Part shown: positions 50,816 through 60,821 of the stretch, in pieces | Layout: each line of letters opens with the position of its first letter | Numbering within the stretch: position 1 is the first letter of the stretch | Assembly: GCA_937927515.1 (NCBI GenBank) | Contig: CALBDO010000018.1 | Coordinates: forward strand, 20,552 to 84,551 | DNA from: Candidatus Kapaibacterium sp. | GTDB taxonomy: Bacteria; Bacteroidota; Ignavibacteria; Kapaibacteriales; UBA2268 | Direction: 5' to 3' | Length of the DNA: 64,000 bases | Notes under the pieces: model-generated | The model's database searches: none | What the model was told of the DNA's origin: nothing | Seen by the model: the letters and a program-made list of their open reading frames with translations, nothing else | Made by a program: the position numbers and the translations under genes

Positions 50816-50816
50816 C

Positions 50817-52535
50817 TTATAAGATTAACTTTTCCTTCTGATTGAACTTTTTTACTTCCTTGCCAAAGACTATGTAATTTGGAGTAAAAAGTAAAATCTC
50901 CCGATGTTTTAATATCGAACTAATTAATATTTTTTTCGGAACTTTTTTTGAGTAAATGTAGTAAATCACGTAGTAATTTGGATATTTATTTAACCATTTT
51001 ACTTCCTCAAGCCCAACCTTATTTAAAGGAATCGGTAGAAATATGATTTTTTTGGATTTGTTTTTTCCAAAATAAAGACCTTCGGTATACCATGCAAGTT
51101 GTGGGTTGAGCGTGTCCGAATCATTCACTTTGTGGAACACATAAACAACTGTGTCCACATTGTGCTTTTTCAAGAGTGCGGAGGTTTTCTCTCCACCAAA
51201 TACATCGCCAGGAATTCTATTTTCTCTATCCAAGAGTGTAGTAAATATAATAGCAACAGTTATAAGGAATATTACTACAATTATGGATTTTGAACGGTAT
51301 AATGAAATTGTTTTTTTATGCTTTTCAAACCAGTAGATAAAGATTAACAAGATTACAATCGAAGATACAAATATGGATTTTAATACGAAGATTGGATTTA
51401 TTTCCAAGTCTTTTAAAGAAGTTCGTATCTCAGGCGAAAAATACCAGACTATACTTAATATAAAAAATACCATAGAAAAGAAACGAAAAGTCAGGTTTTG
51501 CTTATCTAAAATAAGAGTAACAAATTCCAAAGACAGGTAGAAAGCTGGTATTAACAGATAGAGGGTATAGTATTGCATTTTTGTTGGGGCAAGGGAAAAA
51601 ATAATAATTCCAGAGAGAAACCAAAAAAAGAAGATGTCTGAAAGAAAATTTTGTGTGTAGAAGAAAGACTTGAACCTGGAGGATTTTAATCTCACAAAGA
51701 TATTTAAAAATGAAAATATCAAAATAGGGTTCGAAACAATCAATTGATTTAAGTAATAAAATAACCCTAATGGTTTTGCATTCCCTTCAACAATTGAATA
51801 CAAGTGGGGTGGAAAAAAGGCAGAGATAAATGCACTTCCATATTTAATACTCATATAAATGTACCAGGGAAGCGATATAAAAAAGCCAATCGCAAAGAAG
51901 AGCAACGCTAATTTAAATTTTTTCCGAGAAAAGTAATGATAAATAAAAATCAAAAAAAGTAGTGGGATAAAAGAAAGAACAATTTTGGTCATTAATGCAA
52001 GGGAAAAAGTCAAGGTAATTAAAATGCCATAGGCAATTTCTTTGGTCTTGGAATTTGACTGTAAAAAATTTAAAACTACTACAAGATTCGACACAATAAA
52101 AAAGATTAAAGGAATATCGAGCATTCCTTGCCGTGAGTATGTAAACCAATGGCTCGACAGAAGAAGATTAATTGAAACAAGGAAGGAAGTTTGGGATTCG
52201 AAACAACGAGATATGCAAAGCAAGAATAAAAAAATAATTACAGCGGAAGAAATTATGGAAAAAAGGCGAATCGAAAATAGGTTTACACCAAAAAATTTCA
52301 TATTCAATGCCATTATCCAAGGAACGAGCGGCGGGTATGTAGAAGAGTACAAACCACCGAGGGAGACCGAAGTTTGGTCCCACCAAAGATTTGTGTTTAA
52401 AATCTCGCGTGCTCGATATGCGTATAAACCTTCATCCCAAGGTTGAACCTCGCCTCTTTGAATATTGAATGCAAGCAGTATTATAGCAAGAATGAACGCG
52501 GAAAAACTTATTGATAATAAATCTTTTTGGTTCAT
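50817..52535 (-). CDS. ArnT/PMT-like glycosyltransferase family membrane protein
   Basis: GEVQPWDEGLYAYRAREILNTNLWWDQTSVSLGGLYSSTYPPLVPWIMALNMKFFGVNLFSIRLFS; many TM helices. Confidence 0.85.
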   Translation of the reverse strand: MNQKDLLSISFSAFILAIILLAFNIQRGEVQPWDEGLYAYRAREILNTNLWWDQTSVSLGGLYSSTYPPLVPWIMALNMKFFGVNLFSIRLFSIISSAVIIFLFLLCISRCFESQTSFLVSINLLLSSHWFTYSRQGMLDIPLIFFIVSNLVVVLNFLQSNSKTKEIAYGILITLTFSLALMTKIVLSFIPLLFLIFIYHYFSRKKFKLALLFFAIGFFISLPWYIYMSIKYGSAFISAFFPPHLYSIVEGNAKPLGLFYYLNQLIVSNPILIFSFLNIFVRLKSSRFKSFFYTQNFLSDIFFFWFLSGIIIFSLAPTKMQYYTLYLLIPAFYLSLEFVTLILDKQNLTFRFFSMVFFILSIVWYFSPEIRTSLKDLEINPIFVLKSIFVSSIVILLIFIYWFEKHKKTISLYRSKSIIVVIFLITVAIIFTTLLDRENRIPGDVFGGEKTSALLKKHNVDTVVYVFHKVNDSDTLNPQLAWYTEGLYFGKNKSKKIIFLPIPLNKVGLEEVKWLNKYPNYYVIYYIYSKKVPKKILISSILKHREILLFTPNYIVFGKEVKKFNQKEKLIL

Positions 52536-53384
52536 TTAAGGGAAAAGTTTGCTTTCTTCCACTTGAAGTATTTCAAAAGTGCTATCTTTGTCGTGTACAA
52601 ACGCTACGACTTTCAGTTTCTCTGGTCTCCAGTCTTTATCAAAAGGTATTATATATTCAAATTGTTTTTGGAATATAGTTCCAGCTCGTTGAGAAATATC
52701 AGAAATTTTATCTCCCCAAGTGGAAGTTATTCCACCTCGTAAGACATTATTATGCACATAATCTTCGACATCTGGGGGCGATTTCCTGTCGTCTCTTTGA
52801 TATTGAACGACACTATCTTCGGCAAGATATAGACAAAGATGATAATTTGGGGAGCTATTCTCCAGAAATTTTATTTCAACGAAAGCAGATATTTTCCGAA
52901 GAGTTGGATTGTATGCAGTTGTCAATTTTATGTTTAGTTTAGGTTTGTTCTTGATAAGGTTTACAATCATTGATTCCCACTGGCCTTCCCTTAGAATATG
53001 AGTTTTGTTTGGAAATCCGTAACGATTGACCATTCCGTTGGGATTGCCAGCTTTACTACAGCCGAAAAAGTTGTCCAACTCTGTGCCAATGCTTGTTCGG
53101 AAATCGTATGGATGTTCTGTTGTCGGTTTTGCATAACCTCCGGCGTGGACTGTTAATAGTATGAGGTTCTTTGGATATTTCTCTCGAAGCATGTGTGCTT
53201 TCTCTGCAGCTTCTGGACAATTTCCACAACGAAATCCAGTGTATTCCTCTAATAGTATCTTCTGTTGGTAGCTCGATGTATCTTCGCTTTGATAATTTTC
53301 CAAATATGGTGGTGAAATTTCATCGCAACTTATAACAAATGCCAAAATTAATATCTTACAAACTATGGAATAGTATTTCATCAT
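52536..53384 (-). CDS. Omp28-like outer membrane lipoprotein with thioredoxin-like CxNC motif
   Basis: Start at 53384 (MMKYYS) with SD GGAGGAACAATG on the minus strand rather than the track start at 53465; lipobox VISCDE; ILLEEYTGFRCGNCPEAAEKAHML. Confidence 0.8.
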   Translation of the reverse strand: MMKYYSIVCKILILAFVISCDEISPPYLENYQSEDTSSYQQKILLEEYTGFRCGNCPEAAEKAHMLREKYPKNLILLTVHAGGYAKPTTEHPYDFRTSIGTELDNFFGCSKAGNPNGMVNRYGFPNKTHILREGQWESMIVNLIKNKPKLNIKLTTAYNPTLRKISAFVEIKFLENSSPNYHLCLYLAEDSVVQYQRDDRKSPPDVEDYVHNNVLRGGITSTWGDKISDISQRAGTIFQKQFEYIIPFDKDWRPEKLKVVAFVHDKDSTFEILQVEESKLFP

Positions 53385-53392
53385 TGTTCCTC

Positions 53393-55054
53393 CTAAAATG
53401 AAGTTGTAATTGAAAGGTTGAAGCCATATGAGATTGGCACTTGACGGCAGACACCACCTATGCAAACTATTCCTCCAGTCTCGCGTCCAAACCCAAGGGA
53501 AATTCGTGTTGTCATGCGAATAAATGTAATTATTGCTTTGATGTAGTGTGCCCTAAAGTTTTTGTTGGCATTACCATAATTCCAATGGTCTATGATTGAA
53601 AAATACCAGTGTGGGGCTATGGAATGTTCTATAAGCAAAGCAAGCCAGTTACCATTTTTTTTGTCATCGCTGAGGACTGTGCTATCATTTTTCGACCACA
53701 TGTGTTGAATCTCCCATCGTAATGAATTCCTTCGGTCGATTGAATATATAAACTCCCCAACGAGTGTGTGATTGCGTACTTTCCCATAAAGTGGGGAACC
53801 CTCGTTCTCCATAACGTCTTTGTTATAAATTTGTCCTATGTAGGCAAGAGTAATATCAAGTGGTTTTGAAACTTTTCTTCTCAATTCGAAGAAAACATCT
53901 TGATAAAAAAGTATCTTGCCCAATCCCCAAAAATTTGATTTATAGGTAAAATCATCAATTCTAGTAGTATCTATAGATTTAACAAATGAAAAACCAGCAT
54001 TTAAATTAGTTTCATAGTCGCTTCCAACAAGCGGGAAATTTTTGGGCAGTGTATAGTTAAATTCGATTTGAATCCCTTCCTCGCCATTGCCTTGAGTAGA
54101 AGCAGAGTAAAAAGCTGGAAGTGAATATTGATGTTGCTTGGTAAGAGAGGGTAGGTAATTCAAGAGCAGTTCAAGACTTTTGGCTTCTCTATCGGTACGG
54201 AATTCCATATTGTCGTATCGATGGAAGTTCAAAAGGAGCGAGGCGCCTTCTGTAAATGTCGATATGTTTAAATTTATTCCATTTCCATTGTTGTAACTGA
54301 ATTTGTTTCTGTAAGTTGGGTCATTTATTTTGTGAGCGTATTCAAGATTTAATGAAAGCCAGTCAAAGAATAGCTCGAATCTTGTGGAAAAAGCCAATAC
54401 GTTCTCTGGAAGTTTGTACTTGCTATCTAAATCGGGTTGATACCGACTCACAAGGCTAGCACCTAAGTTAATTGGCATTTTTTGAAATGGCTTTGGAAAG
54501 AGAGCGGAGAGAGAAATTTCTGCATCCAAGCCGCGTACAATTGCCTTGCTCGTGCTCCAAAAATGCCTTTGCTTGCCAATGACACCTTTCATTGCTAAAC
54601 CATCGTAGGGGCTGAATTCTATACGAACTCCTTCCAATGAGTTATCGATACCTAAATTCCTTTCTTCGTATGCTCGAAAGATCATTCCGCTACCAAATTG
54701 CTCGTAAAAATTGCCAACTGTGATGTTGATTAAATCGCTTTTATATGTAAGCGAACGGTATGGAATTCCTGAACCTTGGTAACGCGAATCGAAACCAAGT
54801 ATTGGGTTTTGATAGCTTTCGAATCTAAGGTCTAAATTAAGATTGTTTGTTGATAAGGTTAGAAATAGATAATTGTTGGAAAGGATTTTTTCTGGTGCCT
54901 CGGCAGATTCGATTGTAGAGTCTCGTAGATAGTAATATGAATCTGATTGAAAATTTCCACCTATTTGCAAGCTACCAAGAATTGATTCAGATTTCAACTG
55001 CAGGGTAAGTAATAAAAGTAAACCAAGTGCAAAAAAAAAGGGAAAAGTTTTCAT
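53393..55054 (-). CDS. outer membrane beta-barrel protein of unknown function, paired with the Omp28-like gene
   Basis: Signal peptide; amphipathic strands; C-terminal YGFNLSITTSF; 8-nt gap to the Omp28-like start. Confidence 0.7.
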   Translation of the reverse strand: MKTFPFFFALGLLLLLTLQLKSESILGSLQIGGNFQSDSYYYLRDSTIESAEAPEKILSNNYLFLTLSTNNLNLDLRFESYQNPILGFDSRYQGSGIPYRSLTYKSDLINITVGNFYEQFGSGMIFRAYEERNLGIDNSLEGVRIEFSPYDGLAMKGVIGKQRHFWSTSKAIVRGLDAEISLSALFPKPFQKMPINLGASLVSRYQPDLDSKYKLPENVLAFSTRFELFFDWLSLNLEYAHKINDPTYRNKFSYNNGNGINLNISTFTEGASLLLNFHRYDNMEFRTDREAKSLELLLNYLPSLTKQHQYSLPAFYSASTQGNGEEGIQIEFNYTLPKNFPLVGSDYETNLNAGFSFVKSIDTTRIDDFTYKSNFWGLGKILFYQDVFFELRRKVSKPLDITLAYIGQIYNKDVMENEGSPLYGKVRNHTLVGEFIYSIDRRNSLRWEIQHMWSKNDSTVLSDDKKNGNWLALLIEHSIAPHWYFSIIDHWNYGNANKNFRAHYIKAIITFIRMTTRISLGFGRETGGIVCIGGVCRQVPISYGFNLSITTSF

Positions 55055-55705
55055 TTAATCCTCTGGTTGTTGCAAGACATTTATCAATCTCTGGGTTTCG
55101 TTGGCTAAATTATGTTTGTTCCCGCACATTCGTAAATAGGTCTGGAAATCATTCAAAGATTTAGCTTTTTGTTTTAAATGATAATTGGCAGCGGCTCGCG
55201 CGTAGTATGCAAGGCAAAAATTAGGGTCTATTTCAATTGTTTTATTAAAATCGTTTACAGAACGTTCCCACTCATTTTGATAATAAAAGATTAGACCACG
55301 AGTGTAAAAATATTCAGGCTTTGTTTTAGAAATGTCGATTGCTGAATTAATTGAGCTTATCGCTTGTTGGTTCAATCCAAGTTTGATTTCACAAATAGCT
55401 TTGGCATAGAAAGCGTCAGCAAGTGTTTTATCAAATTTGACAGCATTTTCAAAGTCTTTTATTGCCATATTGCATTGGTCCAGTTTAGCATATGCCAAAC
55501 CTCGTCCGTAGAAAGCGGGAGCATAGGAGCTATGTTTTTCTAAAACCTCAGAGTATAAATCAATAGATTTTTTAAAATCTTTGCTTAGATATGCATCGTA
55601 GGCTTGTTGAATAAGACCTTGCTCTTGAGTCAGTAAATTGGATGCGTAAAAAAATAAAAATATCATCAAATACTTCTTCATTTTTTCTCCAAGATTTGAT
55701 TTCAA
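55055..55705 (-). CDS. TPR repeat protein
   Basis: Repeated YAPAFYGRGLAYAKLDQCNMAIKDFENAVKFD / YARAAANYHLKQKAKSLNDF units. Confidence 0.88.
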   Translation of the reverse strand: MKSNLGEKMKKYLMIFLFFYASNLLTQEQGLIQQAYDAYLSKDFKKSIDLYSEVLEKHSSYAPAFYGRGLAYAKLDQCNMAIKDFENAVKFDKTLADAFYAKAICEIKLGLNQQAISSINSAIDISKTKPEYFYTRGLIFYYQNEWERSVNDFNKTIEIDPNFCLAYYARAAANYHLKQKAKSLNDFQTYLRMCGNKHNLANETQRLINVLQQPED

Positions 55706-55880
55706 AATTACAAAATAATTAAAATTTCATTTTTAAATCTAACATAAATACAAAAGACTATCCCGGCTTGGAGTGGATAAAATAATTGTTAGGATTGATT
55801 AAAATGGAACTGGTTTTTGTCCAAAATATCTTAAAAAAACTACTAATTTTGTATTTTAATTTTAGATAAAAGAGTTACCA

Positions 55881-56903
55881 ATGATTGGATTTCTAAGTGC
55901 TGATTTTGCTATCGATTTGGGTACAGCAAACACATTAATCTATTCTTCTGGGGAAAAGGATATCGTTTTGAACGAACCTTCGATAGTTGCATTTAATAGG
56001 CTCTCCAAAAATATCATTGCAGTAGGCAGAAAAGCTAAAGAGATGCTTGGAAGAACACCTCGAGATATACAGATTATCCGACCGATGCAAGATGGAGCAA
56101 TTGCAGACTTTGAAATTACCGAAAGTATGTTGCGGATATTAATAAAGAATGTAACCCCTTCGTTTCGATATGTTCGGAAAGTCCTCGTTTGTGTTCCTCA
56201 GGGAATAACGGAGGTAGAAAAAAGAGCAGTCCGGGATAGTTGCGAGCATGCTGGCTCGAAGGAAGTCTACTTAATTAGTGAACCGATGGCTGGAGCAATA
56301 GGTGCTGGGCTTGATGTTTTCGAGCCAAAAGGGAATTTGATTGTTGATATTGGAGGAGGTACAACAGAGATTGCTGTGATATCCCTCGGCGGGATTGTTG
56401 TCTCGGAGTCGATTAAGATTGCAGGGGATGAAATGACCGAATCGATTAAAAACTATTTCAAAAAAGAGCATAATCTCGTTATTGGAGACACAACAGCTGA
56501 AAAAATAAAGATAGAGATTGGTTCTGCCTATCCATCGGAAGAAGAAACTGAATTTGAAGTAACTGGCAGAAACCTTGTCAATGGTTTACCAAAATCAATA
56601 ATTTCAACATCAGAAGAAGTGCGAAAAGCATTAGAACCTACATTGAAAGAGATTGTCGATGCTATTCTGAGATTGCTTGAGAAAACTCCGCCAGAACTTG
56701 CAGCGGATATCTACAATACTGGAATAGTATTAAATGGTGGAGGTGCTTTACTAAGAGGAATCGATAAATTGGTTTCCGAGCATACGAGCTTGCCAGTACA
56801 TATATCCGAAGACCCACTAAAATCCGTTGTGCTTGGCGCTGGCAAAGTCCTCGAAGATATTAGTCATTATTCTACGGTTCTTATTCGTGGTGTAAGATAC
56901 TAA
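55881..56903 (+). CDS. mreB: rod shape-determining protein MreB
   Basis: FLSADFAIDLGTANTLIYSSGEKDIVLNEPSIVAF; LIVDIGGGTTEIAVISLGGIVVSESIKIAGDEM. Confidence 0.97.
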   Translation: MIGFLSADFAIDLGTANTLIYSSGEKDIVLNEPSIVAFNRLSKNIIAVGRKAKEMLGRTPRDIQIIRPMQDGAIADFEITESMLRILIKNVTPSFRYVRKVLVCVPQGITEVEKRAVRDSCEHAGSKEVYLISEPMAGAIGAGLDVFEPKGNLIVDIGGGTTEIAVISLGGIVVSESIKIAGDEMTESIKNYFKKEHNLVIGDTTAEKIKIEIGSAYPSEEETEFEVTGRNLVNGLPKSIISTSEEVRKALEPTLKEIVDAILRLLEKTPPELAADIYNTGIVLNGGGALLRGIDKLVSEHTSLPVHISEDPLKSVVLGAGKVLEDISHYSTVLIRGVRY

Positions 56904-56913
56904 TTCTTAACCT

Positions 56914-57855
56914 ATGCAAAGAATATTTGATTTAATTTTAAGATATAAAGAGCACATCCTTTTTTTAGGTCTATTATTCATTTCATTATCATTATTATTA
57001 TTAGGCGATATCAATAAGATAGGTGGTTTTAGAACTCTTGTTATTGCTTCTATTGGTTGGTTTCAGAAAAATGTATTTTTAATACCAAATGTTTCTGCTT
57101 TGAAAAGTGAAAATTCTGCTCTTAGGGAGCTTAATTTTTTTCTTTCACAAAGGGTTATGAATGCTCGGATATCCGAGATTGAAAATCAAGCCTTAAAGAA
57201 CCTCTTGGGATTGAAACAGCGTGTTGACGCTCCATTTGAAGTTGCTCAAGTCGTTGGTTCTGTAACAATTGATATGAGAAATTATATCATCTTGGACAAA
57301 GGCTTGAAATTTGGTATAGATAAGTATATGACAGTTCGCAACGATGCAGGCTTGGTCGGCTCGGTTGTTATTAGCAGTGACAATTATTCATTGGTGGAAA
57401 TAATTTTAAACGCCAAAGTTAAAGTTCCAGCAATGAATTTAAGGAATGGTGTTCTTGGGACAATAAATTGGGATGGTGCAAATCGTCTTTTATTCCGAGA
57501 TGTACCAAAATTTGTAGATGTCAAAATCGGCGACACAATCGTAACCTCGAAACATAGCTTGAAATACATTCCCTATGTTCCAATCGGAACTGTGGTTTCG
57601 GTTGAATCGGAAGAAGGTGAATTATTTGCTGTTATTGGAGTTAAACCATTTGTGAATTTTTCGCTACTCGAGGAAGTTTTTGTTATTAAAAAAGTAATTG
57701 ACCCAGAAATTGTAACATTGATAAATAAGTATGAGCAATTTATAATGAATACAAACTTGCCCCCAGATAAATCTCAAAAATTGAAACCTCGCGAAATAAT
57801 GGAAAAAAAGAAAGCACTTGATTCGCTAAAAAGAATTAAAGCGGGGGAAAAATGA
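56914..57855 (+). CDS. mreC: rod shape-determining protein MreC
   Basis: N-terminal TM plus coiled coil; YIILDKGLKFGIDKYMTVRNDAGLVGSVVIS; VKIGDTIVTSKHSLKYIPYVPIGTV. Confidence 0.9.
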   Translation: MQRIFDLILRYKEHILFLGLLFISLSLLLLGDINKIGGFRTLVIASIGWFQKNVFLIPNVSALKSENSALRELNFFLSQRVMNARISEIENQALKNLLGLKQRVDAPFEVAQVVGSVTIDMRNYIILDKGLKFGIDKYMTVRNDAGLVGSVVISSDNYSLVEIILNAKVKVPAMNLRNGVLGTINWDGANRLLFRDVPKFVDVKIGDTIVTSKHSLKYIPYVPIGTVVSVESEEGELFAVIGVKPFVNFSLLEEVFVIKKVIDPEIVTLINKYEQFIMNTNLPPDKSQKLKPREIMEKKKALDSLKRIKAGEK

Positions 57856-58373
57856 ATAACACCCTCACAGAAGTCACTTTAAAAAATTTTTATTTGAAAT
57901 TTATTTATTATTCAATCGCAACTCTTCTCATATGTGTGTTGCAACTATCTTTTTCTTTTTTAATATCAGTTAAAGGGATTATCCCCGATTTGCTTATTCT
58001 ACTCATAATATGGATTACTCTCCGCGACGGTAAGATTGTCGGCTTGATTTCCGCTTTTTGCATTGGTTTGCTTTATGATTATTTATCTTTGAACATTTTT
58101 GGTGTCAATGCTTTAACCAAGACAATTGTAGCATACGTGTCAGGTTTTTTTTATAAAGAAAACGAATTTTTGAACATTGTAAAAAGCAATAAAATTTTTG
58201 TTATTGTTTTTATCTCGACACTTATTCATAACGTTGTTTATTACCTTTTAATGATAAATTTGACCGAATCAAACCTATGGAACATATATTTTAAATTTGT
58301 TTTCGGAAGTATGATTTATACTTTTGTCTTTTCTCTGACTTCGTTTTTCTTTAGAATTAAAAAGTTCTGGTAG
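57852..58373 (+). CDS. mreD: rod shape-determining protein MreD
   Basis: Position after mreC, 4-nt overlap; IKGIIPDLLILLIIWITLRDGKIVGLISAFCIGLLYDYLSLNIFGVNAL-type multi-TM MreD pattern. Confidence 0.82.
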   Translation: MNNTLTEVTLKNFYLKFIYYSIATLLICVLQLSFSFLISVKGIIPDLLILLIIWITLRDGKIVGLISAFCIGLLYDYLSLNIFGVNALTKTIVAYVSGFFYKENEFLNIVKSNKIFVIVFISTLIHNVVYYLLMINLTESNLWNIYFKFVFGSMIYTFVFSLTSFFFRIKKFW

Positions 58374-58374
58374 C

Positions 58375-58839
58375 TTAGTTTTGTGCTAATATCTTTGTTT
58401 CTATGTAGTTTATTGTCCTTTCAACAATATCAAGAAGTGTTGGGGTATATTTAATGATTTCAGAAAATAGCTCGTAGAAATAATCTGTTGCGTAGTTGTG
58501 TGCAACCTCGTTCCTTAATTCTCTTATGTATTTGAACTCCTTTTCGTCATCAATTATGTTTCTTTTGTATGCGTTTGAAATCCTTTGGGGTACAGAAAAG
58601 TCGTAGCCTTTCGATTCGTAAATGTCAATGAAACGAAATGCTTTTTGTAAAAGTAGGTCGTTTGTTCTTGCAAATCTTGAGCACATTGATTCAATTACTT
58701 CCAATTCCTCCTCGCTATATTCATTTTTTAATGTAAAAAACTTAGATACTTTATTGTATGAATAAATCAACCTTTGAGTAGAGCGCCTCAGCATATCAAC
58801 TACATCACGAGCGTAATCTAAGTATTTTTGCGTTCCCAT
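58375..58839 (-). CDS. HEPN-domain protein, HepT-like toxin candidate
   Basis: C-terminal RELRNEVAHNYATDYFY contains the HEPN R-N-xxx-H motif; overlaps the MNT gene. Confidence 0.78.
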   Translation of the reverse strand: MGTQKYLDYARDVVDMLRRSTQRLIYSYNKVSKFFTLKNEYSEEELEVIESMCSRFARTNDLLLQKAFRFIDIYESKGYDFSVPQRISNAYKRNIIDDEKEFKYIRELRNEVAHNYATDYFYELFSEIIKYTPTLLDIVERTINYIETKILAQN

Positions 58840-59129
58840 ATTAAAATTGCTTGCTCTTCAATTAAATTTATAAATGTTGTTTTGTTATCAAATGTGGAAT
58901 GAACAATGTCTATTTTGGTACCTCCAAGCAAGTCTGAAATATCAATTTTTATTTGTCTTAGTGTCTTGTTTGGAACTGGACTTTGTGTTAGTATTAATAT
59001 ATCTATGTCACTTTCTTCACTCGACAACCCTCGAGAGCGTGAACCATAAATGTAAACTTGTACTTCATCCTCTAACTTTCCAGAAATCACTTCAATTATT
59101 GCTTTTCTTTCGTTTTCAAGTAAATGCAT
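58818..59129 (-). CDS. minimal nucleotidyltransferase (MNT), MntA-like antitoxin candidate
   Basis: VYIYGSRSRGLSSEESDIDILI = GSx10DxD. Track ORF starts at 59222; MHLLENERKAI at 59129 is a more typical start. Confidence 0.82.
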   Translation of the reverse strand: MHLLENERKAIIEVISGKLEDEVQVYIYGSRSRGLSSEESDIDILILTQSPVPNKTLRQIKIDISDLLGGTKIDIVHSTFDNKTTFINLIEEQAILIWERKNT

Positions 59130-59298
59130 AGTCGAATTTATAAAAAATAAACCCAAAAACAAAATTAATTTGAATAGTTGTTGTAAATAAAGAAACAAGT
59201 ACAATATTTTTCTGTTTTGCAATTATTAAAACTACGCCAAAACAGAGCGCTGTTGATGTGTAAGAATCTCAACATATGTGTGTAATTTTCTTGACATC

Positions 59299-60726
59299 CT
59301 ATGTCGCTCTTTTAAATTTTGCAATGTAAAAACCATCAGTAGAATGGATGTGAGGAAATAAGTTAATCTGATGTGAAGATGGTTCGAGGGTTGGTAAATC
59401 TATATTGTAAGCATTGAATGCCAGTGATAAAGGCTCTGGTGCGAAATTATGGTTTTCGCCGAGAAATTTCTCTGCAACAAATTGATTTTCTTCGGGCATG
59501 AGCGAGCAAGTGGCATAAACAAGATATCCATTTGGTTTAACAAAACGGGAATAGAATCTAAGCATTTCGTATTGCTTCGAAGCAAGTTTGTAGAGTTTCT
59601 TTGGTGAAAGCCACCATTTGTGCATCGGATTTCTTCGAGCAGTTCCAATCCCAGAGCAAGGAGCGTCTACAAGCACAATGTCGAAAAAATTTTCTTTTAA
59701 AAGTGATTTTTTCTGTGCCTTGGAAGTGAAAATGTTGGTCTTTATCGACCGAAAGCCAGATAGACGAGCTCTAATGTGAAGCTCTTTAAGCTTTGGCAAA
59801 CTAACATCGTTTGCAATGATAGTGCCTGTGTCCTCCATAATAAACGCAAGGAAAAGAGATTTCCCACCCGCTCCAGCACAGGCATCGAGTATTTTCTGAT
59901 TCTTTTGTGGATTGCAAGCCAGGCATATCAACTGGCTTCCCTCGTCTTGGATTTCTACAACTCGGTTTCTATAGAAAGGATGCTGCATTATGTTCACTCG
60001 CTCTGAAAAGGTAATACCGTATGGCGAGTATTTCGTTGGGTAAGATTGGTAGCCTATTTTTTCAAAATCTGCTATTATTTTTTCTCTTGTGAAGTTTAGT
60101 TTGTTTACCCGGATAGTGAATTGTGATGGGTAAAGCAGACTCTCTGCCAATTCGTAAGGATTTATATCAATTTTCGGGTAAAACCTTACCCACGACTCTA
60201 AAACAAAATCTGGAATTGATAATCTTTTACTTACTTCATATCTCTGTTCATGCTCATCAGAACTTTTGAACAAGCGTTTTACTGTTCTATACTTTTCATC
60301 CAAGTCGAATAATATGTTTCGGATTTTGTCAAAACTAAAGAATCTTTTAGTTTGGTCGATAATATTTTTTTGGAGATGTTCTAATCCATTAGAAACTATG
60401 TAGAGCTTTTCAATAGTGGAAGTAATCGAAGTCAAATTATTAGGATATAATACAATGTTAATGAGTAAAGTTACCAGTAAGTTAAGTTTGTCGGTCTCGA
60501 TATCTTGTTTGATACTGTTGTCTAAGATGATTTTGGTAATGAAGGAAGAAAATTCTAAAAACCTTAGGTGTATGAACAATATTTCCGAGATTATTTTTCT
60601 TTCCTTGCTCCCAATATATTTTTTCTTTCTAAAATACTCAGAGGCAATTGAATCGGAAGGAGCACTCGATTTAAGAATGATATTAGTTAAATCAAGGCAA
60701 TGTTCCAAAAGCGTTTCCAGTTTCAT
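59299..60726 (-). CDS. RsmB/NOP2/Sun family RNA (cytosine-5) methyltransferase
   Basis: VEIQDEGSQLICLACNPQKNQKILDACAGAGGKSLFLA; VDAPCSGIGTARRNP; YATCSLMPEENQFV. Confidence 0.92.
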   Translation of the reverse strand: MKLETLLEHCLDLTNIILKSSAPSDSIASEYFRKKKYIGSKERKIISEILFIHLRFLEFSSFITKIILDNSIKQDIETDKLNLLVTLLINIVLYPNNLTSITSTIEKLYIVSNGLEHLQKNIIDQTKRFFSFDKIRNILFDLDEKYRTVKRLFKSSDEHEQRYEVSKRLSIPDFVLESWVRFYPKIDINPYELAESLLYPSQFTIRVNKLNFTREKIIADFEKIGYQSYPTKYSPYGITFSERVNIMQHPFYRNRVVEIQDEGSQLICLACNPQKNQKILDACAGAGGKSLFLAFIMEDTGTIIANDVSLPKLKELHIRARLSGFRSIKTNIFTSKAQKKSLLKENFFDIVLVDAPCSGIGTARRNPMHKWWLSPKKLYKLASKQYEMLRFYSRFVKPNGYLVYATCSLMPEENQFVAEKFLGENHNFAPEPLSLAFNAYNIDLPTLEPSSHQINLFPHIHSTDGFYIAKFKRAT

Positions 60727-60746
60727 AAAAATTTTGACAAAAATTA

Positions 60747-60777
60747 TTTGCAAATTTATTTAAAATTGTTATTTTTG
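60747..60777 (+). promoter_or_regulatory. Bacteroidota-type housekeeping promoter candidate
   Basis: TTTG (60747-60750)-N19-TATTTTTG (60770-60777), matching TTTG-N19-TAnnTTTG. The region is AT-rich, so chance is possible. Confidence 0.4.
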
Positions 60778-60821
60778 TTTTTTACAGATGTGTTTGAGTA
60801 TTAAAAGTTTTAAAATTGAAT

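Noticed and set aside
52042-52446. 134-aa plus-strand ORF inside the ArnT-like gene
   Set aside because: Antisense to a well-supported membrane glycosyltransferase; highly charged translation with no family resemblance.
55811-55851. TTTG...TAATTTTG upstream of mreB as a Bacteroidota promoter
   Set aside because: Spacing between elements is 24 nt, outside the expected 19-21 nt.
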